DNA of 37,637 nucleotides from an uncultured Acetatifactor sp. (GTDB taxonomy: Bacteria > Bacillota > Clostridia > Lachnospirales > Lachnospiraceae): positions 1 to 37,637 of the forward strand of contig CANQNT010000034.1 of NCBI GenBank assembly GCA_947625255.1, given 5' to 3'. A model generated the notes under the pieces. It made no database searches, had not been told where the DNA came from, and was given only the letters and a program-made list of their open reading frames with translations. Positions 26,201 to 33,597 of this stretch are shown here, piece after piece; the first letter of the stretch is position 1, and each line of letters begins with the position of its first letter. The translations under genes and the position numbers were made by a program.

Positions 26201-28183
26201 TTTTACAATAATCTTCGTGTAGTGCATCCAGATTTTGAGGAAAATCAGTTCAACACGGTCAGAATTTCCGATTTCTGCGAGCTGTACAAAAAGACCGCAG
26301 GTATGGTTCAACCCGAGTTGCTGCCCGAGGAGATACTTAGAGTGGCGGTCAGAGAGGGGAAAAGGCTTCCGGAGGTGAAAACAAAAAGCCAACTGGAGGT
26401 TACTGTCGAATACCTTAACAAAGCAGCGAATGAAGCCGAAATGCCAGAAATCAGAAAACTGTGGCTCCCAGTGCTGCCTGAATACCTTTACCTCGATAGT
26501 ATGGATGCATTTACGCGGATGGCGTTCAGAGATGGCACTTGGCCCAAGAGCGGGCTCGAAAGGTTCAGTCTCAGTGCAGTGGTCGGTATGGCGGACGATC
26601 CTTCAAATCAGGCACAGATGCCGGTGAGTGTGAACTTTGCAGATGGCGGGCATCATTTGCTTCTTGGAACTGTATCAACGGGCAAATCCACTTTTTTGCA
26701 GACAGCAGTGTTTTCTTTGGCTTCGACCTATTCGCCAGATAGACTGAATATTTATTGTCTGGACTTCAGTTCTAAACTTTTGTCCGTCTTGTCTGACATG
26801 AAGCACATAGGCGGATATATGGACGAAACAGACATAGAGACGGACAAGATTAGTAAATTTTTCACTATGATTTCGCGAATGATTGATGAACGAAAAAAAC
26901 GCCTCTCAGGAACAAACTTTGAGGACTACATAAATCATTCGGGATGGACAATGCCTGCCGTTTTGATTGTTATAGACAACTACGGAAGTTTTCATGAGAA
27001 GACCGGAGAAGAGTATGATGCCGTCATGTCGCGTATCGCAAAAGAGGGCGTAAGCTATGGAATCTTTTTGCTAGTATCTGCGGGTGGAATAGGCATGCAA
27101 GAGATGCCGGGAAGGTTGGCAGAGTCCTTCAGAACCGGCATTGCCTTGGAAATGACCGACCAATTTGCATATGGGGACGTGTTGCATGTGGTAAAGCCGC
27201 CAGTCCTGCCGGAAATCCGGGTAAAAGGTCGCGGAATCATGTACGTCGGAGATAGGATACTGGAGTTCCAGACGGCTTTAGCTGCCCATGCAGAGGGGAG
27301 TCAGGAACGTAATGACCTTATTAAGGAAGCGGTGGTACGCATGAATGACGCGTGGAACGGTCAGACCGCCAGAACTGTGCCAAGCATTCCGGATAAACCG
27401 CTTAGAAGTGATTTTGCGGCACTCCCTGAGTATACCGATGTGCTGACGGATGTTAGACTTATGCCCGTCGGGTATGACTTTGAATATGCTGATATCTGGT
27501 CTTTTAATCTGGTGGAAAATTTCGTGTTTCTTATCACGGGCACCCGGCAGAGCGGAAAGTCTGTCTGCATGGAAAACTTAATGGAGACAGCTGTTGAACG
27601 AGGAGACGAGGTGATGGTGCTGGAGCCTGGCGGTGACCGCTTCTCTGCTTTTTCCAAGGGGAAAGATATTACATACTGTACAGAAAACCAGAGGATCATG
27701 GAGTGCATGTCGCGCATACACAGCGAGTTGGTCTCCAGAGCTAGAATTAAGAAATCCTGTATTGACAGCAGAGCATCGCGTGAAGAACTCTTTGAAGCCT
27801 CGCTCGCATCAAAGAGAATTGACCTTTTTATTGGAAATCTAGGTGGCTTCGTAAAAGAACTATACTCCGCGCAGTCAGAACTCGCCGGGGCTAAGGCTCT
27901 TTTTGAAACGCTTTGCGAGAAAGGCAACGGATATAATGTATTCTTGTTTGCAGAAGTCAGCGACAAGGAACAGACAGAGCTAATGGGCTACAACTGCTTT
28001 GAAAGCATGCGCAATTACAGATCTGGTATTCGCTTTGGTGGAAGACTCAATGAGCAAAAGATGTTTGCCTTTGAAAACGTTGGCTATCAGGAACAAGATC
28101 GAACGCAGAAGGCAGGCATTGGCTTTATTCCTAGCGACAACCGCGATAAGAAGTTGGAGAAGGTAGTCATACCGCTAATATAA
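23204..28183 (+). CDS. essC: EssC-like FtsK/SpoIIIE triple ATPase of a type VII secretion system
   Basis: 1659 residues. The N-terminus has a degenerate FHA-like fold (about 1-100) and a second, more typical FHA domain (about 105-190: RIGRDADNE, 'VSGHHCTI', 'STNGTYL'). Two membrane helices are at about 258-280 and 292-314. Three ATPase domains follow. D1 has Walker A GTTGSGKS at about 711-718 and Walker B 'LFIIIDEFAEL'. D2 has Walker A GTVSTGKS at about 1155 and a weak Walker B 'LIVIDNYGSF' lacking the Glu. D3 has Walker A GTRQSGKS at about 1446 and no clear Walker B acidic pair. Only D1 looks fully catalytic, as usual for EssC. This is the motor and core pore of the secretion system. GGAGG precedes the ATG by seven bases. 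Confidence 0.95.
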   Translation: MGMVLSIYSQSGFREVTLPERGQTTVELLLHKELFDLQKDTNLVFEKEQEGWILSVPNASISAATGGSEQKSIRIVDGLKFDVVVDSGIRITIICFEQADPFCTYRKYSLSGLSQIRIGRDADNEIRYENNFVSGHHCTICFEDGRAILRDASTNGTYLNCRRVYGSAVLKYGDSIRIMRLNIIFLGNMLAVDSHDGLYSVLSRMNNEEIENVASENIAGTAGKILFHRSPRNLRKLNTEPVEIEAPPSPPENQNMPLAMVIGPAMTMSVPMLLSTGFTIWASRSGGTNASAFMYMGVVTAIASAIIAVIWALVNVRFTSAQRKQAENRRFESYSEYLLHMRDRLEKASQENACAMEERYLSAEQCCELDEQSPLLWNRNCFHDDFLGIRLGVGDIPFQMPIIIPKERFTMVNDSLADKPQLLHDNFSVLHDVPVTVDLLSNRLVGIAGGENRKAAMAIARSMIAQIAASNCYTDVKLAIVYDEKNDIDRNSWDFATWLPHVWSSDKKIRYIATNRSEMGDVFHALTQELRMRSENEKDDGTFIPHIVLFVADPELLDGEAISHYIFERGSSLGMSTVLLAERFEDLPNDCECIIRCDDDFRGIYNTREGIENGTRITFDNVKEEKLSAFAKRLGRIEIVESASDGEIPNALTFFDMYGVRRPEELAAPERWRRSDITTSMKALVGFRNGNNPCFLDIHERYHGPHGLVAGTTGSGKSETLQTYILSLAVNFSPEDIGFFIIDYKGGGMANLFNGLPHMIGSISNLSGNQVQRAMVSIQSENRRRQRIFAEYGVNNINGYTALYKSGDAKEPVPHLFIIIDEFAELKREEPDFMKELISVAQVGRSLGVHLILSTQRPSGTVDENIWANSKFRLCLRVQDRQDSMDMLHRPEAAYLTQTGRCYLQVGNDEIFELFQSGWSGAAYDETIGEAGLQIAQMLSATGKVDITGSHARLKRKDEQKRRWIMELIHILHITEEETNKDAADINFHFEDDREFINLFYNNLRVVHPDFEENQFNTVRISDFCELYKKTAGMVQPELLPEEILRVAVREGKRLPEVKTKSQLEVTVEYLNKAANEAEMPEIRKLWLPVLPEYLYLDSMDAFTRMAFRDGTWPKSGLERFSLSAVVGMADDPSNQAQMPVSVNFADGGHHLLLGTVSTGKSTFLQTAVFSLASTYSPDRLNIYCLDFSSKLLSVLSDMKHIGGYMDETDIETDKISKFFTMISRMIDERKKRLSGTNFEDYINHSGWTMPAVLIVIDNYGSFHEKTGEEYDAVMSRIAKEGVSYGIFLLVSAGGIGMQEMPGRLAESFRTGIALEMTDQFAYGDVLHVVKPPVLPEIRVKGRGIMYVGDRILEFQTALAAHAEGSQERNDLIKEAVVRMNDAWNGQTARTVPSIPDKPLRSDFAALPEYTDVLTDVRLMPVGYDFEYADIWSFNLVENFVFLITGTRQSGKSVCMENLMETAVERGDEVMVLEPGGDRFSAFSKGKDITYCTENQRIMECMSRIHSELVSRARIKKSCIDSRASREELFEASLASKRIDLFIGNLGGFVKELYSAQSELAGAKALFETLCEKGNGYNVFLFAEVSDKEQTELMGYNCFESMRNYRSGIRFGGRLNEQKMFAFENVGYQEQDRTQKAGIGFIPSDNRDKKLEKVVIPLI

Positions 28184-28201
28184 CGGCAGGGAGGTATCGT
28201 C

Positions 28202-28918
28202 TTGGTGGCTATCATGGTCTGCGACAGAGATCGATACGAATGCGAGATGATCCATCATGACTGTGTGGAGCAGATTGCGAAAATGAGTGATACTACGCTT
28301 AAAATTGAAAAAAACTGCGACGCTAACGCAATACTGGCAGCGATGGAAAATGAGAAGTTGATAGATCTTCTCTACTATGATTTTTGCACAGGACAGTCTC
28401 TGGAGGACCTTACTGCGTTCAGAAGAAGGTATAAAGACTCCATGGTTATGCTGATAACTGAACCTACGGTTTCCCCACTTGAATACCTTCGCCCGGGTGT
28501 TTCGCCTGATTCTCTCGTGCTTCGACCGCTTAATCCATCAACACTTCGGAGAACAAACAGAGAGTTCATTGAGAGTTTCCTTGAGCGCTTCAACCGTATG
28601 GAGCCGGAAGAGAGCTTTGTTCTCAACACTCGTGATGAGAAGCTGTATATTCCATATACCAATATATATTATTTTGAAGCACGGGACAAAAAACTTTTTG
28701 TAAGAACCAAAAATGAGGAGTATGCATTTTACGGCACCATAGAGACACTAGCTAAAAACTTGCCTAATCAGTTTTTGCGTTGCCACAGAAGCTACATTGT
28801 AAACAGCAAAAAGATTCTTCGAATTGTAAATTCAGAAAACTTTATTGAACTTACAGGAAAAATTGGTGTACCAATGTCCAAAGGATATAAAGCGCAGTTT
28901 GCGGCAAAGACAATATGA
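28202..28918 (+). CDS. Response-regulator-like protein with LytTR DNA-binding domain
   Basis: About 238 residues. The first 110 fit a receiver fold with acidic residues (D8, D10) and a candidate phospho-acceptor Asp at 60 ('DLLYYDF'), but the expected Lys near the end is Arg ('LVLRPLN'), so classic phosphorylation is uncertain. The last 105 residues are a LytTR domain ('IPYTNIYYFEARDKKLFVRT', then 'FLRCHRSYIVNSKKI'), which binds direct repeats at promoters. The start is TTG at 28202 or GTG at 28205, with GGAGG suitably placed. No histidine kinase gene is nearby, so its input may come from the Ser/Thr kinase encoded downstream. The likely targets are this locus's own promoters. Confidence 0.88.
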   Translation: MVAIMVCDRDRYECEMIHHDCVEQIAKMSDTTLKIEKNCDANAILAAMENEKLIDLLYYDFCTGQSLEDLTAFRRRYKDSMVMLITEPTVSPLEYLRPGVSPDSLVLRPLNPSTLRRTNREFIESFLERFNRMEPEESFVLNTRDEKLYIPYTNIYYFEARDKKLFVRTKNEEYAFYGTIETLAKNLPNQFLRCHRSYIVNSKKILRIVNSENFIELTGKIGVPMSKGYKAQFAAKTI

Positions 28919-29562
28919 ACGATAAATATTATGTTCTCACCCAAAATGAGTTTCTTGTGATGCTTTTGCTCACTGGCGGCAATGGCGGTACCGTTGGAAT
29001 TCGCGCGGAGTCTGTTGATGCTGAGACCTTGACAACAGCACTTATGAGCCTTTTTTCCAGAGGGTTTATAAGTCGCAACGGTAGGGGATTTGCACCAAAA
29101 GGGGAGGGTGAGTTGTTCTATGAGATCAGCAGTTCAAAGTGTGCTGTGGTGCTCAGTTCATCGGTCGGTCGTATGGCGATTTGCTATGTTTGCACGGAAT
29201 GTATATGGTTCTGTGAACTGGTACGTGAGGGATTTAGAATAAAGAAATGCGTCTTTAAGGAGCTATGGCAGTGGTTGTTCGATTCCGGCGTTTTGGAGTG
29301 GCCGCTTCTGCATGATGAAGATGCCGAAGAGCTGAGAACACTATGCGCAGAAGAACCTGCTTTCACTGATAAGGACTGTTTTTTGATGTTTGAGAAATAT
29401 GCAAATGGCGGGGTGCTTTTGGAAAGACACAAGATTGTTAGAATAGGGGCCACTATACGCATTATTAGCAGTATTGGGAATATAAGGAATGTCGAAATCA
29501 GTACTCAGGAGGCGCTTCGGCGTATGCTGGCGAATGCTTTCGACTTAAAGTATACAGATTAG
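28915..29562 (+). CDS. Unknown type VII-associated protein, possible EspG-like chaperone fold
   Basis: 215 residues with no domain I recognise for certain. It overlaps the regulator gene by four bases and is followed by the YukD-like gene. It begins with a helical segment 'LTQNEFLVMLLLTGGNGG' and a likely winged-helix-like part (about 30-65), then mixed strands and helices with Cys and Trp in 'AICYVCTECIWFCELV' and 'ELWQWLFDSGVLEW', and ends with a helical tail. The opening pattern faintly recalls EspG chaperones of mycobacterial ESX systems, which bind secreted partners, but that is a guess from shape. No membrane segment or signal peptide is seen, so it acts in the cytoplasm. Confidence 0.6.
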   Translation: MNDKYYVLTQNEFLVMLLLTGGNGGTVGIRAESVDAETLTTALMSLFSRGFISRNGRGFAPKGEGELFYEISSSKCAVVLSSSVGRMAICYVCTECIWFCELVREGFRIKKCVFKELWQWLFDSGVLEWPLLHDEDAEELRTLCAEEPAFTDKDCFLMFEKYANGGVLLERHKIVRIGATIRIISSIGNIRNVEISTQEALRRMLANAFDLKYTD

Positions 29563-29581
29563 CCATTGATGGAGGGGCAGT

Positions 29582-29830
29582 ATGATTATAGTCAATATCA
29601 GGATTCCAGCTCTAGAGAAGGTGTATAACTTTTCCATAGATGAAAGGGCACGGGTAGAGGATCTTATCGAAGAAATCGTGGAGATGGTTAAGCAGAAAGA
29701 GGGCGTCAAATTTCAAGGAGACCTAAAAGGACTTGTGATGTGCTCTATTGACAAAGGAATGAGTTTTCTCAAAGAACGATGCCTAGCGGAATATGGAATA
29801 TATAGCGGTGATGAGCTGATGCTTGTATAA
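29582..29830 (+). CDS. YukD/EsaB-like ubiquitin-fold protein
   Basis: 82 residues with the beta-grasp pattern of YukD: 'IIVNIRIPALEKVYNFSID', a helix 'VEDLIEEIVEMVKQKEG' and a final strand pair ending 'YGIYSGDELMLV'. YukD/EsaB is a small cytoplasmic part of type VIIb machines with a regulatory or assembly role. It is one of only two conserved T7SSb core parts I can recognise here, together with EssC (the WXG100 proteins are substrates). GGAGG is about six bases before the ATG. Confidence 0.85.
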   Translation: MIIVNIRIPALEKVYNFSIDERARVEDLIEEIVEMVKQKEGVKFQGDLKGLVMCSIDKGMSFLKERCLAEYGIYSGDELMLV

Positions 29831-29921
29831 TTATAAACATTTGTCGCAGTTCAGCCGTCGTTTGTCGAGTGAGGAGCAAAGGTGCCACACATCTGATATA
29901 CTTTTTTATTGGGGGATGCGA

Positions 29922-30287
29922 ATGAAGATAAAGACTGACAACCTACAGCTTCTCCGGGAGGGTGAAGAACTCCTAGACGTATCAAGAGTGGTGCGTAGAT
30001 GCGGCGCGGAGATAGAGAACCTGAGAGCACTACTTGGAAGGTACACGCAGATGAAAGGCTGTTGTCGTGAGCTTATGAAACAAAGTGCGGCTATTACTGA
30101 GACTACAGCGAGGCTGGCACTGTTATCCTCAGCGCTAATGGACATAGCAAATGTGTATGGCAGAAGTGAGAGAAAGAATACGGTAAACACAGAGGGATAC
30201 AGCAACTCATTCAGCGACAGAAGTCAGGTGCAGATCTCATCTGTTCCAAAGAACGTTATCGAACAATTAAACAAATTACTTTATTAA
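29922..30287 (+). CDS. Stand-alone copy of the effector's N-terminal export domain
   Basis: About 121 residues, starting at the ATG at 29922 that follows a GGGGG site; ATG 29916 and a frame open further upstream are less likely. The helical region and the end 'MDIANVYGRSERKN' parallel residues 1-95 of the effector at 19004 ('EQIVEVYGTTESGN'), including spacing of Leu positions and the YxxxE motif. After that it has only a short Ser/Asn-rich tail, so it carries no toxin domain. It could be a partner, a secreted scaffold or a decoy. It lies inside the machine operon among WXG100 genes. Confidence 0.7.
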   Translation: MKIKTDNLQLLREGEELLDVSRVVRRCGAEIENLRALLGRYTQMKGCCRELMKQSAAITETTARLALLSSALMDIANVYGRSERKNTVNTEGYSNSFSDRSQVQISSVPKNVIEQLNKLLY

Positions 30288-30302
30288 CGGGAGGATGATA
30301 TT

Positions 30303-30605
30303 ATGGCGGCAACGATAGAGGTAAACACTGGAACGCTCAGAACGGACATTGACAGCATTAATAGCGAACTCAAAATATTGAGACAGGATATTGTTAGTTT
30401 AAGGAATGTTGCGGCTTCACTAGGAAACACTTGGTCTGGAAGGGCAAAAGACGCTTTTATGGTCGCACTGAACGATGACATAGGTGAGCTCGAACGGCTT
30501 GTGTCGGAACTTGAAAAGTACACTACTAGGACGAATGATGTAAGAGCGGAGTATGACAGTTGTGAGAACACGGTGGCTCAAATAATATCAAGCATAAGAG
30601 TATAA
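30303..30605 (+). CDS. WXG100 protein (third)
   Basis: 100 residues with the turn 'GNTWSGRAKDAF' at about 44 and the C-terminal motif YDSCE, a YxxxE export signal. Heptad-like Leu and Ile spacing fits the usual helical hairpin. A GGGAGG site lies upstream, and the next WXG100-like gene follows at 12 bases. Confidence 0.9.
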   Translation: MAATIEVNTGTLRTDIDSINSELKILRQDIVSLRNVAASLGNTWSGRAKDAFMVALNDDIGELERLVSELEKYTTRTNDVRAEYDSCENTVAQIISSIRV

Positions 30606-30617
30606 GGAGGAGAAGAG

Positions 30618-30938
30618 ATGTCAGCATCGTTTACGCTTAAAGTTACACCAGAAATACTGGAGAAGCAAGCCGACGATTTCTGGAGAATTATTAAAGACAT
30701 AGACACACACTTCCAACAGATAGCAGCAATTGCAGACAAAACCCGCGGATACTGGCGTGGAGAGGCTGGAGATACCAACCGGGAGGGTTATAGCTCATAT
30801 AAAGACGCCATTGAATATATTCTTGACCGCCTTGATGAACACCCATCCGATCTTCTTAGAATGGCAGGCATATATAGGGAGGCCGAGCGAGGAAATGCGT
30901 CTGAGAATGCTCAACTGAAAACGGATTTAATAGTATAG
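30618..30938 (+). CDS. WXG100 protein (fourth)
   Basis: 106 residues with the turn 'GYWRGEAGDTNR' and the motif YREAE, ending in KTDLIV. The C-terminal third resembles the second WXG100 protein (22125-22445), so the operon carries at least one related pair on either side of the motor genes. It probably pairs with one of its neighbours. AAGGAGGAG is placed before the ATG. Confidence 0.9.
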   Translation: MSASFTLKVTPEILEKQADDFWRIIKDIDTHFQQIAAIADKTRGYWRGEAGDTNREGYSSYKDAIEYILDRLDEHPSDLLRMAGIYREAERGNASENAQLKTDLIV

Positions 30939-30951
30939 GGGGGATATAGAA

Positions 30952-31263
30952 ATGACACTTTCGGAAATATATTTCAATTATAACGAAGCAGTTAAGGGGG
31001 CAAACAGAATTGACAATATCGCTCAACAGCTCGATAAGCAGTCAGACGATAAGATAGGGGAAATACTGCTCGGCGTTAAGGCAGCATGGGAGAGCGACAG
31101 TTCTCCTCAATATCTGAAAAAAGGTCAAAAGGTTCAAAAAGATATAAAAACGACAGCAGGTAATCTACGAAGGATCGCTGTAACTATAAGAAATATAGCT
31201 GCACAGATTCGCAATGCCGAACTTGAGGCATGGAGGGTTGCAAATGAGAGGAAAAAAGATTAG
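30952..31263 (+). CDS. Divergent WXG100-like protein with WES turn and no YxxxE
   Basis: 103 residues, helical hairpin with the turn 'KAAWESDSSPQYLKKG', where the usual Gly is Ser. The C-terminal helix ends in a charged tail (EAWRVANERKKD) and has no Tyr-based export motif. It may be a partner exported only in a complex, or a machine-bound component. Its last 20 bases contain the start of the VWA gene, so it is tied to that gene in translation. Confidence 0.75.
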   Translation: MTLSEIYFNYNEAVKGANRIDNIAQQLDKQSDDKIGEILLGVKAAWESDSSPQYLKKGQKVQKDIKTTAGNLRRIAVTIRNIAAQIRNAELEAWRVANERKKD

Positions 31264-32800
31264 ATCTTCGCTTGTTGCTTTGTTGACAGTAGGGGTTGCT
31301 GCTGTGGTGTTGACCACGGGTGTGCTTGCGACGGATTTAAGTGCAGATGTTCAGATAAAAGAGCTAAAAATGACGCAGTCAATGCTGTCGCTTTATTTGG
31401 ATCAGAGTAGTGATGAGGGTCCTGTGTCTGCAAGAATAGGCTCTGTTATATTGGGAGATAAGGCCATAACTAACGTCGGAAGAGAATATCCGGTTGTCAC
31501 ATGGCTTCTGGTGGATAATTCGGCCTCCATTGCATCTGAGGACAGGACGAATGTTATGCAGATGCTGACAAATCTGGTGGCAGGTAAAGCGGCGGACGAG
31601 CGTTTTAATCTCTGCACATATGATGTAGATGTGAGAATTCTTGTTGAGAACAGCAACGATTACACCGAACTGAAAACTGCCATCGACGCAATAGAGTATA
31701 AGGATCAAAAGGCGTATCTTCTGGATGCTTTGTACCAAATTTTGGACAGTAATAGAGGTGCAGAGGAATATGTCCGCATAGTGGTTATGGGAGATGGGAT
31801 CGAGTCAAATCCGAATGGACTTACGGAGGATGAAATCTCAAAGGCACTGGATAATGCAAATATACCAGTATACGTTTTTGGTTGCAGGACGGAGAATAAT
31901 TCGCAGGAACTCAGCGAAATGTATTCCTTATCGCGTATGACCGGAGCAGAGTACTGGACACTTTCTGAACTTAACGATCCGTTGAACGTGGTATCGGAGA
32001 TGAGTGGTAAGGAGATGCCCTTTAGGGTAGATGTTTCCATACCGGAGGAGCTGAAGGATGGCAACACTAAGGGCGTTTTGCTTACATATACGGATTCTTC
32101 TTCGGTTTCCGTACAGGTGACGATGCCTTTTGGGGAAATCGTGGACTTGGAGGAACCCAGAGTGGAGACTGAAATCGGGTCAGAGACGGACGCCGAAACA
32201 GAGGTGCGGGTAAGTGCGGAAGCAGAGCCGGAGACGAGTCCTGAGACAGCGGACAGACCCGAAGAGAAAACACAGCAGGAATCCAACAGCGGTACCAACA
32301 TGTTTCTTTTGCCCCTAATCGGTATTGGCGTTTTTCTTGTTGTCAGTGTCGGTCTTGTAACATTCTTCATTGTAAGGTGGATTAGGGCTAAAAACCGAAT
32401 TATTCCGGTACAGCAGTATAGTTTGAAGGACGAGGAGACGGAATATATCCGCCTATCAAAAGACGAAGAAGGTCATACGCAAGTGCTTATTGAGGGCGAT
32501 AGAAAGCCGATGCTGTGCATAACCGACAGAACAAACCGCATGAGAAGAATGGAGACGCCTTTGCGTGGCAGAGTATCTATCGGTCGTGATCCATCGAATC
32601 AGATTGTGCTGGACTATGACAGAACTGTGTCGAACCGACACTGTGAGATATTTGTGAACGGCAACGCGTTTATCATCCAAGATCTCCATTCAAGCAACGG
32701 CACATTTGTTGACGGGAAGAAGGTCGTAGATCAAGCTGAGATATCAAGCGGAAGTATACTGAAGCTGGGTAGACTGGAGCTTGAGGTGGAAATAAGATGA
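31244..32800 (+). CDS. Extracytoplasmic VWA domain - membrane helix - cytoplasmic FHA protein
   Basis: About 518 residues. A signal-like N-terminus ('SSLVALLTVGVAAVVLTTGVLA', residues 8-29) precedes a von Willebrand A domain (about 83-275) with an intact metal site, D-x-S-x-S at 91-95 ('VDNSAS'), and 'VMGDGIESN' later. An acidic, Thr/Glu-rich linker leads to one membrane helix ('LPLIGIGVFLVVSVGLVTFFIV', about 357-380). The inside part ends in a canonical FHA domain (about 435-518: SIGRDPSNQ, 'VSNRHCEI', 'SSNGTFVDG'). It can bind something outside and a phosphothreonine partner inside. GGAGG sits correctly for the ATG at 31244, inside the gene before. It overlaps the PP2C gene by four bases. 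Confidence 0.9.
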   Translation: MRGKKIRSSLVALLTVGVAAVVLTTGVLATDLSADVQIKELKMTQSMLSLYLDQSSDEGPVSARIGSVILGDKAITNVGREYPVVTWLLVDNSASIASEDRTNVMQMLTNLVAGKAADERFNLCTYDVDVRILVENSNDYTELKTAIDAIEYKDQKAYLLDALYQILDSNRGAEEYVRIVVMGDGIESNPNGLTEDEISKALDNANIPVYVFGCRTENNSQELSEMYSLSRMTGAEYWTLSELNDPLNVVSEMSGKEMPFRVDVSIPEELKDGNTKGVLLTYTDSSSVSVQVTMPFGEIVDLEEPRVETEIGSETDAETEVRVSAEAEPETSPETADRPEEKTQQESNSGTNMFLLPLIGIGVFLVVSVGLVTFFIVRWIRAKNRIIPVQQYSLKDEETEYIRLSKDEEGHTQVLIEGDRKPMLCITDRTNRMRRMETPLRGRVSIGRDPSNQIVLDYDRTVSNRHCEIFVNGNAFIIQDLHSSNGTFVDGKKVVDQAEISSGSILKLGRLELEVEIR

Positions 32801-33510
32801 AGCTCAAGTATGATGGCTGTTCTATGAGGGGTGCGATAAGACGGCGCAATGAGGATGCTATACTTATCAAATGTAACGACTCAACAGGCTTGTTTCTTGT
32901 TGCCGACGGCATAGGTGGAAGCGCCTATGGACAGGAGGCAAGCGGACTTATCAGGGATCGGTACAATGACTGGTGGGACGAAAGGTCTTGGAAAGCAGAT
33001 TTTTTTGAGACTGTGCAAGAGATCAAAAAACTTTTGTACGAGATTAATGGAGAAATTTATAAAAAGCACGGACTATATCGTTCAGGAGCAACTATTGTCC
33101 TTCTGTATATTCAGGAGGACAACTGCTTTTTATTGTATTCCGGGGACAGCAGGATTTATCGTGCCCGCGGCTTAACCTGCAAGCAGGTTACAAAAGATGA
33201 TATTTTTGAGAATCTCCCAAGCGGTCAGTCAAACATTGCCAACAAGAATAACGGAAAACTTGTCGCGGCGGTTGGAATCGGAGCAACGGTAGATTATTCG
33301 ACCCAAACAGAGCCGATAAAGAAGGGTGATCGTTTCCTGCTGTGCAGTGATGGGGTGTATAAATATCATGCGGAGGTATCTCTCAGAAAAAAGGTTGCAA
33401 TTCTTGGGAAATATTGCAGCCCAAAAACTTTGGTAAGGAGTGTGTCAAAAAAGGTGGAGAGCAATGGCGCAGGAGATAATTATTCGATGATATTTGTAAG
33501 CGTATCGTGA
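32797..33510 (+). CDS. PP2C-type Ser/Thr protein phosphatase
   Basis: 237 residues with all the metal-binding motifs of bacterial PP2C/Stp phosphatases: 'RRRNEDA', 'VADGIGG', 'YSGDSRIYRARG', 'LCSDGVYKY' and the last 'GAGDNYSMIFV'. It should remove phosphates placed by the kinase encoded next. No membrane segment is seen, so it is cytoplasmic. The start overlaps the VWA-FHA gene stop (ATGA), which ties phosphatase, FHA protein and kinase into one switch. Confidence 0.95.
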   Translation: MKLKYDGCSMRGAIRRRNEDAILIKCNDSTGLFLVADGIGGSAYGQEASGLIRDRYNDWWDERSWKADFFETVQEIKKLLYEINGEIYKKHGLYRSGATIVLLYIQEDNCFLLYSGDSRIYRARGLTCKQVTKDDIFENLPSGQSNIANKNNGKLVAAVGIGATVDYSTQTEPIKKGDRFLLCSDGVYKYHAEVSLRKKVAILGKYCSPKTLVRSVSKKVESNGAGDNYSMIFVSVS

Positions 33511-33597
33511 AAAATGCAGACACTAAACAGATAGTGATTAATTCTCAATCCAAGGTCGTTGTTACATGGGTAACTGGCCAAATGATAGGAGCGCAAA

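Noticed and set aside
31705..32370. Reverse-strand frame of 221 residues in the VWA gene
   Set aside because: Ser/Thr-rich translation is a mirror of the acidic linker; the forward gene has intact VWA and FHA motifs.
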